Positions 1 through 5,255 of a stretch of 7,436 nucleotides of DNA are shown here, in pieces (positions within the stretch are counted from its first letter, which is position 1; every line of letters begins with the position of its first letter). Source of the stretch: Oligoflexia bacterium (lineage in GTDB: Bacteria > Bdellovibrionota > Bdellovibrionia > Bdellovibrionales > UBA1609). The stretch spans positions 1-7,436 of the forward strand of contig JAPPIY010000074.1 in assembly GCA_026914095.1 (NCBI GenBank). The letters are read 5' to 3'. The translations under genes and the position numbers were made by a program. The notes under the pieces were generated by a model. It searched no databases and was not told the DNA's origin. It was given only the letters and a program-made list of their open reading frames with translations.

Positions 1-1118
1 TCTAAAAGCTGTCGCTTATTCCCAACACTTTTGTCTTTCATTAAGTTTTTAATATATTCAGCTAAAGCTTTTTGATTTTTTTCGGAATAAGGATTATCTA
101 AAATTTGTTTGGCTAAAGTCAAACTACAGCCCAAGCTATAAGCTTTTTTATAATCTTGTTGTTCTATGGCTTCTGTTTTCAAACTTTCCCATCCTGCATT
201 CTCCCAAGCCTCCAATTTTTCATCATCACAAGGATCAGAGGATAAAATAGCTGATAGAGCTTGTTTGATCCGATCGGTTTTTCTAGCGCGCTCATTTTGA
301 TTTTTCTCGGCTTGCAAAGCAGAGCCTATCAGAGACAAATGATTTGCTATAAGACTAGCTCGTCCTTTTTTTGCCCCTTCGGGCGCGGCTCCATTAAAGC
401 CGTAAATTTGTGTCTGAGGGAACATCCTTAAATATCGGGAGCTTAAAGGGGTGTTTTTATCTAAAGAAGCTGTGTAAGCCTGACTGGTGTTTGCTACAGC
501 CCATCTGTTCATGCTGCCTGCTGAATACTCTTTTCCAATGACTCTAGCTGTTTCTGAATCAGGAGTGGGAGTTTTAGTTGCTTTTTCTTTGGGCGCGTCT
601 TTTCCATCCCCACTAGCTGTTTGTAAACGAGAAGCGGGAGTTTGAATAGCTCCGCTTTGAATAATATTATCTGTGACCGTATTACAGCCATCCAGCCACA
701 GGGCTTTAATATTGGAAAACCATTTTCTATAATCAGGATTACAAGATAAATTCTCCAGATCTTTTAATTGTATTTCACCTGTTTTTCCATACCAATTCCC
801 TGTGTGATGCCCTGACATAACTAGCCCGTCACATCTGTCTCCCGACTGGGTGATTTCTTGAATCATCCGCTCAAAAGCCTTAGCGCCTTTTTCTTTATCC
901 TTTTGGGGCTGATAACAATGGACCACTGTATTTTTTGCGCTAAATTCCTGTTTTTTTTTGCACAAGCGGATGTCTTCTGACGGTCTTATACGATTTTTAA
1001 AATTTTTACTAGTTTGTGTATTGTCCAATTCAAAAAAACAGATATGAAATTTGCCATCATCATTAGAGGCTGAAAAAGCAGGGATAAGCATTAAAAAAGA
1101 AAACAGAAACCGCTTCAT
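1..1118 (-). CDS. Secreted protein with caspase/CHAT-like (clan CD) His-Cys signature, partial at its C-terminus
   Basis: The gene starts at ATG 1118-1116 and stays open for 372 codons to the window edge, so the C-terminus is missing. Residues 1-17 form a typical Sec signal peptide: Lys-Arg, a hydrophobic core, then AFSA before the likely cleavage site, so the protein is probably exported. A hydrophobic strand ending in SGHHTG (His104/His105) is followed about 40 residues later by another ending in LWLDGCNT (Cys145). This order and spacing match the His and Cys blocks of clan CD cysteine peptidases (caspase, gingipain, CHAT families); the assignment is my inference. Residues about 155-197 are a low-complexity Pro/Thr/Lys-rich insert made by a DNA duplication. 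The rest is helical and charged, with Cys297 and Cys331. The ribosome site is weak (AAAG). A TATAAT hexamer lies at 1194-1199 (minus) but has no good -35. No substrate can be named. Confidence 0.75.
   Translation of the reverse strand, partial: MKRFLFSFLMLIPAFSASNDDGKFHICFFELDNTQTSKNFKNRIRPSEDIRLCKKKQEFSAKNTVVHCYQPQKDKEKGAKAFERMIQEITQSGDRCDGLVMSGHHTGNWYGKTGEIQLKDLENLSCNPDYRKWFSNIKALWLDGCNTVTDNIIQSGAIQTPASRLQTASGDGKDAPKEKATKTPTPDSETARVIGKEYSAGSMNRWAVANTSQAYTASLDKNTPLSSRYLRMFPQTQIYGFNGAAPEGAKKGRASLIANHLSLIGSALQAEKNQNERARKTDRIKQALSAILSSDPCDDEKLEAWENAGWESLKTEAIEQQDYKKAYSLGCSLTLAKQILDNPYSEKNQKALAEYIKNLMKDKSVGNKRQLL
529..666 (-). repeat. Degenerate 69-bp tandem duplication inside the secreted-protein gene
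   Basis: Two adjacent 69-base units, 529-597 and 598-666, both begin TCTTTTCCA on the plus strand and share CTAGCTGTTT and GGGAGTTT at the same offsets (GGGAGTTT at 567 and 636). The unit is 23 codons, so the reading frame is kept. At the protein level the copies have drifted to TPASRLQTASGDGKD and TPTPDSETARVIGKE. The duplication encodes the hydrophilic insert after the putative catalytic Cys145. Confidence 0.7.
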
Positions 1119-1250
1119 AAGGGATTATCTTTCTATCTTATAATAAACTCAGGTTTTTCTGAAGCAAAAGCCAGCCTTAAGTGTTATTTTTTAATTATAG
1201 ATTTAAGGTTTTGTATAAAATCTTACAAAAACAAGATTTAGACACAACTA

Positions 1251-1283
1251 TTAAAATTGAATGGCCTGTTTTCTGGCCTATTC
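1251..1283 (-). terminator. Possible intrinsic terminator of the restriction-modification operon
   Basis: Eight bases after the last methyltransferase stop, the minus strand reads GAAT-A-GGCC, an 8-base loop, then GGCC-ATTC. This is an eight-pair stem with one bulged base (1259-1283), followed by AATTTTAA. The T-tract is short, so it may be weak. Read on the plus strand the same hairpin is followed by TGG and six Ts, but no plus-strand gene ends here. Confidence 0.4.
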
Positions 1284-1290
1284 TGGTTTT

Positions 1291-2097
1291 TTAAGGAGAG
1301 AGTTCCCGTTTCATAAGTTTAACTTCCTTAAATCTTTTAATGGACAAATTTAAAAACTGGCGGTTGTTGTCAATGCCAATAAAAGACCTAGACAAAGAAT
1401 AAGCGGAAATTTCTGCGCTAGAGCTTCCTGTAAAAGGATCCAAAACGACATCCCCTTCTTTTGTGCTGGCCTGAAGAATCCGGTTTAAAAGCTCTAAAGG
1501 TTTTTGTGTGGGATGCTTGCCAACTGTTTTTTCAGAAAGAGGAGTGGTTTTAATTGCCCACACGGATCGCATTTGTTTTTCTGGTTTTTTGATAAAATCC
1601 TTTCCCCAAGAGCCAAACTTCATGTCCTCATAATTAAATGTGTATTTTGCTTTTTGCTCTTTGCAAGCCCAAATCAGAGTTTCATGGCTGGCTGAAAAAC
1701 ACCTGCAACCAATATTAGGTGAAGCATTAGGCTTAAACCAAGCAATGTCATTTAAAATTCTATAACCTGCCATTTGCAGAGCAAAACCACATTGATAAAT
1801 GGAATGATAAGTTCCGCTGATCCAAATTGTCCCTGTCGGTTTGAGAACCCGGCGGCAGGCTTTTATCCAACTGGAATGAAAGGCAAAATCCTCATCTATC
1901 CCAGAACTTTGATCCCAGTCTCCTTTATGAACATTAACCCGTCGGCCGGAATGAACAGAAAAACCGCCATTGGATAAATTATAAGGCGGGTCTGCAAAAA
2001 TCATATCCACAGAATTTTCTGGAAGAGATTTTAATATGTCCAGACAACTGCCATGATAGAGAAAAAAACAATCTTCCTTATAATAAGACTCAATCAT
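1291..2097 (-). CDS. Beta-class DNA N6-adenine methyltransferase, DpnA/HinfI-like
   Basis: This 268-aa protein should transfer a methyl group from S-adenosylmethionine to adenine in a short DNA target. The catalytic motif IV, ADPPY (residues 35-39), comes first. It is followed by the SNGG...KGDWD region typical of DpnA-like enzymes, TGTIWISG (88-95), GKHPTQKP (193-200), and the cofactor motif I DPFTGSSS (220-227), with FIGIDNN (239-245) after it. DPPY ahead of motif I defines the beta class. Motif I usually reads DPFxGSGTT, so GSSS is a mild departure, but the F-x-G core is kept. Length and motif spacing match DpnA, which in the DpnII system methylates GATC and also accepts single-stranded DNA. 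HinfI-type enzymes (GANTC) are close relatives, so the target cannot be fixed from motifs. It is the last gene of the operon. The start lies two bases after the preceding stop and has no clear ribosome site, which suggests translational coupling. Its GC content is nearer the flanks than the upstream genes. Confidence 0.9.
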   Translation of the reverse strand: MIESYYKEDCFFLYHGSCLDILKSLPENSVDMIFADPPYNLSNGGFSVHSGRRVNVHKGDWDQSSGIDEDFAFHSSWIKACRRVLKPTGTIWISGTYHSIYQCGFALQMAGYRILNDIAWFKPNASPNIGCRCFSASHETLIWACKEQKAKYTFNYEDMKFGSWGKDFIKKPEKQMRSVWAIKTTPLSEKTVGKHPTQKPLELLNRILQASTKEGDVVLDPFTGSSSAEISAYSLSRSFIGIDNNRQFLNLSIKRFKEVKLMKRELSP

Positions 2098-2099
2098 AT

Positions 2100-2285
2100 T
2101 TATAAATTAGCAGGCTCTTTTCTATAAAACAAATCTTTTGCTTTCCTCACTAAAAAAGCCTCTTGCCAGCCTGAAACAGAATTATAAGAAGATAATCCAA
2201 AATGATCTAGTATATTTGGAGAAATTAAAAAATTACCAAATAAATTCTCTATCTTTTTTTTTGCCAAAGAAAATGTTTTTTTCAT
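2100..2285 (-). CDS. Small unknown protein (61 aa) within the restriction-modification operon
   Basis: I do not recognise this gene. It encodes 61 residues: a Lys-rich start (MKKTFSLAKKKIENLFGNF), a middle with NILDHFGLSSYNSVSGWQ, and a basic tail (VRKAKDLFYRK). There is no signal peptide, membrane segment, cysteine or obvious helix-turn-helix. The case for a real gene is its position. It lies 26 bases after the Dam-type methyltransferase stop and ends two bases before the next ATG, on the same strand. Its only ribosome-site candidate is a weak GGAT about 10 bases upstream. It is very AT-rich, like the two upstream genes. It could be an accessory or control peptide of the system, or the remnant of a larger gene. 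It does not resemble the controller (C) proteins of restriction systems. Confidence 0.5.
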   Translation of the reverse strand: MKKTFSLAKKKIENLFGNFLISPNILDHFGLSSYNSVSGWQEAFLVRKAKDLFYRKEPANL

Positions 2286-2311
2286 TATTTTTTATCCGTG
2301 AATGATTATGC

Positions 2312-2956
2312 TTATAGTAAATCTAATTGGTTACTGTTGTTTTCAATATCAAATATAGTATCTTGTAAAATTACTTTTCTTCTTTTTTTAATGGTAATTT
2401 CTTCCCCCATTGTTTTGTCTTTTAATTTTCTTAAATCAACCACTGCTCCAAATTTTAAAAATACATTGAAAAAAATTTCATAATTTTTACCCCAATAAAC
2501 CATTGCGCAAGACATTGGAGCGCCTTTTCCTTCTATATTCCCATTTTCTAAAAACTTCAACCTAGTTTCATATAAAAAACATACAGTAGTAGCTTTGCCC
2601 CATATATACTCTTTCCAATGACTTGTATTAGTTGCTACTGGGATCAGAGCTAAAACTTCTGAATGAAAGCGATCATTGGCATCAGCGCATTTATATAGCC
2701 AATGTTTTATTGTGGTTCCTTTTTCTCGATCTGCCCCATAAGGAGGATTAACATATATAGTTTTATATTTCCAAGATTCAACTAAACCATTGTGTCTAGG
2801 CAAAGAGAACTCTCTATTTGCTTTTACTATTGACCACTTGTTAGAGCAGGGATCAAGTTCTATCACACCTCCGAATACTTGTTTAACTGCTTTAACATAT
2901 CTGCTTGGAGTGCACCAATTAACATTTTGAGAATTAACAGTACGACCTGCTGTCAT
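2312..2956 (-). CDS. Phage Dam-type DNA N6-adenine methyltransferase (PF05869-like)
   Basis: This is a 214-aa adenine methyltransferase of the family often carried by phages. In order it shows NWCTP (13-17) near the start, ELDPCSN (33-39), then VESWKYKTIYVNPPYG with the catalytic NPPY at 70-73, followed by ALIPVATNTSHWKEYI, FLYETRLKFL and CAMVYWG, the usual series for this family. I place the start at 2956 rather than at the ATG at 2974. Codon 2956-2954 overlaps the endonuclease stop as ATGA, and AAGGAA sits eight bases upstream, whereas the 2974 ATG (six residues longer) has no ribosome site. The basic tail (TIKKRRK) is followed by IFDIENNSNQLDLL; the last five residues resemble the beta sliding-clamp-binding motif QL[S/D]LF. 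Such enzymes are often orphan phage genes, but here one is fused by overlap to a putative nuclease, so I read it as a protective methyltransferase. The target is unknown. Confidence 0.85.
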   Translation of the reverse strand: MTAGRTVNSQNVNWCTPSRYVKAVKQVFGGVIELDPCSNKWSIVKANREFSLPRHNGLVESWKYKTIYVNPPYGADREKGTTIKHWLYKCADANDRFHSEVLALIPVATNTSHWKEYIWGKATTVCFLYETRLKFLENGNIEGKGAPMSCAMVYWGKNYEIFFNVFLKFGAVVDLRKLKDKTMGEEITIKKRRKVILQDTIFDIENNSNQLDLL

Positions 2957-4092
2957 GTAAGTATTTCCTTCCATTTTTTTTGTGTCAGAGAATTAATATC
3001 TAACTTTAAATGCTTAATATTCTTTTTAATTGGTGAGATAACATTAAACCAGTTCTCAATTTTTGATAAATTCTTCTTAAAGTATTCTTGAATAGCTTTG
3101 TCTGCTAATAATGAGATTTTTACTTTTGTAAAACTATTGCCTGTTTTTTGGCTTTTATAGCTATTTATGAATGCCTCTCGAACAGGTTCATATCTTTTAG
3201 TGGGATTTAACAATAAATTCTCTACAAATTGAGATAACCCTTCATCAGTTAAAAACAATAACCAATCATATGATTGAGCTAATACTTTTAATTCTTTATT
3301 ATGGTTTTCAGAAGTAAACCAGTTGCCATGATTACTTACAATTCCCACTGTCAGAACAAAGTTTCTTAATAGATCTGGAGTGTTTGAATCAATTATATGT
3401 TTAAGGAACTTATTATAAGGCTCATATTGTAGTTCTCCACTAGGTAACTGTAAAATTCCATAAAAAGAGCCGTCATTCATTCTAATTTTTTGTAATGATG
3501 AAATGCTTCTTGCAACATAAGCTCCTTGTTTTGCTTTCTCAATTGTTTGAGGGCCTTTTTTTATTCCTTCTTCAACTCCAACCCTTTTGCATTCAAATAT
3601 AACAAACGGTTGAACATATAGTTTTTTTATAGAGATGTTCCATGCCGTGTCTTTTTCTTCTCTAAGTGAGGCAACAAAATTTTTTTTATCATCTTCGTAT
3701 ATTATACAAGAATTACGGAGTAATTTTGATTGTGAAAGCAACTGAGTTCCTTTAATCTTTGTGCTGTCTAACTGTTTATTGATTTTTATCAGTTTTATTA
3801 TTTTTTTGGCCGTAAATGGCAAATCATCAGTTTTTAAATTTATATTTCCAACAAACTCTGTTGGATGTAGGCTAAATTCAACATTGTGAGTAATATTATT
3901 ATTTCCATATTCTGGTATAGAACGTTCAATAATAATATAATCTTCATATCCCCACGACTTTAATAAATAAAAATTAATAATTTCAACCAATGTTCCTAAA
4001 GCTCGTCCAGCAGCTTTCTTCGGACTTTTTGCGTAATTAAAAACATCTTTTGTAAGAGCTTTTTGTAATATATCGACAGATTCGTAAGACAT
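2953..4092 (-). CDS. Putative type II restriction endonuclease, PD-(D/E)XK type
   Basis: This 379-aa soluble protein is the first gene of the operon and is probably the DNA-cleaving subunit. I cannot place it in a named endonuclease family; the call rests on context plus motifs. An early helix, KKAAGRALGTLVEIINFYLL (25-44), carries Glu37, as nuclease folds often have just before the core. The strand FVIFECKRVG (163-172) supplies Glu167 and Lys169, and Asp148 lies 19 residues upstream, giving a plausible D-X18-ExK site. The following helix, PQTIEKAKQGAYVARSIS (181-198), fits a nuclease core. The C-terminal third is Lys/Asn-rich and may be a target-recognition part. The start at 4092 is supported by AGGA six bases upstream. 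The last base pairs overlap the next gene as ATGA. GC is very low (22% and 23% in two hand-counted lines), well below the flanking genes, suggesting transfer. It could instead be another defence protein that merely travels with methyltransferases. Confidence 0.65.
   Translation of the reverse strand: MSYESVDILQKALTKDVFNYAKSPKKAAGRALGTLVEIINFYLLKSWGYEDYIIIERSIPEYGNNNITHNVEFSLHPTEFVGNINLKTDDLPFTAKKIIKLIKINKQLDSTKIKGTQLLSQSKLLRNSCIIYEDDKKNFVASLREEKDTAWNISIKKLYVQPFVIFECKRVGVEEGIKKGPQTIEKAKQGAYVARSISSLQKIRMNDGSFYGILQLPSGELQYEPYNKFLKHIIDSNTPDLLRNFVLTVGIVSNHGNWFTSENHNKELKVLAQSYDWLLFLTDEGLSQFVENLLLNPTKRYEPVREAFINSYKSQKTGNSFTKVKISLLADKAIQEYFKKNLSKIENWFNVISPIKKNIKHLKLDINSLTQKKWKEILT
2965..2970 (-). promoter_or_regulatory. 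Ribosome binding site that decides the Dam-type methyltransferase start
   Basis: The minus strand reads AAGGAA eight bases before the ATG at 2956, within the end of the endonuclease gene. With the ATGA stop/start overlap this supports initiation at 2956 and translational coupling to the endonuclease. Confidence 0.6.
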
Positions 4093-4452
4093 TTTTCTTC
4101 CTAAATTTTTTGTTTATTACATTCTATTTTAATATTTTGTTTTCTTATCAATTATTCAGAAATAACCTCATCAGCATATAGCTGGTAGCAAAAAATTTGA
4201 ATTATTTTGCTTTGCACAATTTTATTTCAAATAAAAAGTAATTGTCTTTTTAACCTTTTAAAATCAATCACTCAAAGAAGCCTCCGATCAGCCCTCAAAA
4301 TCCATGTAGCCAAAGATTGAAATACTGGGAAATACCCAGACATAAACACAGTGAAATGGTAATAGCCTGATTTGTTAAGGAAACACAGGGACTTGAAAGA
4401 CTCCGGCATTTCTTGCAATGTCCAACAGAATCCATGAAGCTTGTTCTATCAA
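4093..4452. other. Non-coding stretch between tRNA-Gly and the endonuclease gene, with an unexplained segment
   Basis: Up to about 4262 this is very AT-rich leader DNA for the restriction operon. From about 4263 to 4452 the composition becomes richer in G+C and the sequence looks less like spacer, yet no frame gives a convincing protein. The longest minus-strand frames hold only 45-58 codons with no ribosome site or recognisable motif. A small hairpin, CTGGG-AAATA-CCCAG, lies at 4325-4339 without a T-tract. The segment could be a degraded gene, part of the tRNA transcript's 3' region, or an undescribed RNA; I cannot tell which. No copy of the tRNA-Gly 3' end (an att-like duplication) is visible elsewhere in the window. 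Confidence 0.5.
4121..4151 (-). promoter_or_regulatory. Candidate promoter of the restriction-modification operon
   Basis: On the minus strand TTGATA (4151-4146) is followed after 19 bases by TAGAAT (4126-4121), about 29 bases before the endonuclease ATG. The spacing is longer than ideal and the region is so AT-rich that chance matches are likely. Confidence 0.25.
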
Positions 4453-4529
4453 TGGAGCGGGAGACGGGACTCGAACCCGCAACACTCAGCTTGGAAGGCT
4501 GATATTCTAGCCAATTGAACTACTCCCGC
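4453..4529 (-). tRNA. trnG: tRNA-Gly (anticodon UCC)
   Basis: The minus strand starts GCGGGAG at 4529 and ends CTCCCGC, U73 discriminator and an encoded CCA at 4453-4455. The T arm reads GCGGGTTCGAGTCCCGT. The anticodon loop CTTCCAA (4491-4497) gives anticodon UCC, and U73 fits bacterial tRNA-Gly. It lies 16 bases downstream of tRNA-Asn and is probably co-transcribed with it. Its 3' end faces the restriction block. Confidence 0.96.
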
Positions 4530-4545
4530 GAGGCCAAACTTAAAA

Positions 4546-4621
4546 TGGCTCAGGTGGAGGGATTCGAACCCCCGACCCAGTGGTTAACAGCCACTTGCTC
4601 TACCAGCTGAGCTACACCTGA
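4546..4621 (-). tRNA. trnN: tRNA-Asn (anticodon GUU)
   Basis: The minus strand has the acceptor stem TCAGGTG / CACCTGA, G73 and an encoded CCA (4546-4548). The D arm is GCTCAGCTGGTAGAGC, the anticodon loop CTGTTAA gives GUU, and the T arm is GGGGGTTCGAATCCCTC. All stems pair well. It is the first tRNA of a two-gene transcript with tRNA-Gly. Confidence 0.97.
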
Positions 4622-4633
4622 ATACAATCAAAC

Positions 4634-4662
4634 ACTCTACACAAAAGATCCTATTTTTTCAA
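4634..4662 (-). promoter_or_regulatory. Promoter of the tRNA-Asn/tRNA-Gly transcript
   Basis: On the minus strand TTGAAA (4662-4657, five of six consensus bases) and TAGAGT (4639-4634, four of six) are separated by exactly 17 bases. The -10 ends 12 bases before the first tRNA base, leaving a leader of about five bases, normal for a tRNA promoter. Confidence 0.55.
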
Positions 4663-4702
4663 GCTTCTTTGAATGTTTGACTGGAAATAAACAAAAAATA
4701 TT

Positions 4703-4885
4703 GGGAATTATATACTGAATTTGCCTTATCTTGTCCTGTTTTTTAAGCTTTTTCTGTTTTTTTTGGTTAAACTCTTTATAGAAAATCAAATATATACTGA
4801 TCAGGTGTGAGTTTTCCGATTTTAGTTAGAGATTCCCGCTTTCGCGGGAATGACGGTCAGACTGGAAGATCACTATATAATACCC
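4703..4885. mobile_element. Degenerate MITE-like element, copy 1
   Basis: GGGAATTATATACTGA at 4703-4718 is matched in inverted orientation by TCACTATATAATACCC at 4870-4885 (14 of 16 positions pair). An inner pair also exists: TATATACTGATC at 4791-4802 against GATCACTATATA at 4868-4879 (11 of 12). The core holds the ATTCCCGC-TTTC-GCGGGAAT palindrome. There is no transposase gene, so if mobile it must depend on one elsewhere. The two left ends suggest either nested insertion or decay of one element. Confidence 0.45.
4830..4854. repeat. Palindromic repeat core, copy 1 (dRS3-like)
   Basis: This is a 25-base sequence containing the perfect stem ATTCCCGC (4832-4839), loop TTTC, and GCGGGAAT (4844-4851), followed by GAC. 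It is identical over all 25 bases to the copy at 5950-5974. It resembles ATTCCC-N8-GGGAAT repeats such as Neisseria dRS3 and similar elements in other proteobacteria. Confidence 0.85.
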
Positions 4886-5059
4886 AAAATGTGGGGAAAA
4901 AGCTTAAAAAGGCTTTATTTTTCGGGAATTATGTGTTCAGCAGTCAAGATTATTTAATTTTCAAAAAAACTTTCTCTTTATCCCTATCGGATTTGAATTT
5001 TGAGCTTTATCATAATGACAGACTATATAGTCCGCCGTTTTTTCCTTAAAAATATAAAT

Positions 5060-5242
5060 TTATTCTTTATCTGGAACAATAAATTGGGCTTTTCTTTCTA
5101 AACTGGGCAAGTTGTTCCTTTTTAGCTTTTTTTGCCCCCATAATACTAGCAGTAAAGAAAAAATAAGAAAAAGGATTTGAAAAACTAATACAATAAAACT
5201 CTTCTTGATTTTTTTATTATAAAGCAGACCATTGAAAAACAT
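5060..5242 (-). CDS. Small single-pass membrane protein (60 aa), unknown
   Basis: I do not recognise this protein. Residues about 15-35 (SFIVLVFQILFLIFSLLLVLW) form one strong membrane helix with Lys clusters on both sides (KKIKK before, KKLKR after). The short tail reads NLPSLERKAQFIVPDKE. The gene begins 13 bases after the stop of the NTF2-like gene, so the two probably share a transcript, although no clear ribosome site is visible. The LPxLxxxAxF tail loosely resembles the start of membrane-anchored SCO/TlpA-like thioredoxin domains, which raises the possibility of a truncated gene. The following frame is not recognisably thioredoxin-like, so I hold that loosely. Confidence 0.5.
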   Translation of the reverse strand: MFFNGLLYNKKIKKSFIVLVFQILFLIFSLLLVLWGQKKLKRNNLPSLERKAQFIVPDKE

Positions 5243-5255
5243 AATGGATTAACTT

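Larger units (their letters stand above)
4622..5059. other. Intergenic region with a degenerate MITE-like element; no gene seen
   Basis: Besides the tRNA promoter and the repeat element at 4703-4885, the stretch is AT-rich spacer. It also holds a perfect 12-bp palindrome, GACTATATAGTC, at 5021-5032. The one sizeable plus-strand frame (4807-5049) is translated straight through the repeat palindrome and is not believed. Confidence 0.5.

Noticed and set aside
509..691. Minus-strand 60-codon frame with repeated KLPLL..KQL
   Set aside because: It lies wholly within the secreted-protein gene in another frame. Its repeat is the 69-bp DNA duplication seen out of frame.
2957..2974. Upstream ATG at 2974 as start of the Dam-type methyltransferase
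   Set aside because: No ribosome site there, whereas the ATG at 2956 has AAGGAA at eight bases and forms an ATGA overlap with the upstream stop.
4263..4440. Short minus-strand frames (45-58 codons) downstream of tRNA-Gly
   Set aside because: No ribosome site, no recognisable motif and odd residue content; overlapping frames are equally open. Kept only as an unexplained segment.
4453..4621. tRNA pair with regular repeats as a CRISPR-like array
   Set aside because: The shared GATTCGAACCC/GACTCGAACCC blocks are the normal T arms of two tRNAs; there is no array of equal repeats and spacers anywhere in the window.
4899..4919. AAAGC...GCTTT hairpin followed by TTTTT as a terminator
   Set aside because: The stem is only five pairs and no gene ends nearby on the matching strand.
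4807..5049. Plus-strand 80-codon frame reading through the palindromic repeat (RDSRFRGNDG)
   Set aside because: This peptide is the usual spurious translation of ATTCCCGC...GCGGGAAT repeats. There is no ribosome site or conserved domain, and the frame ends in spacer.
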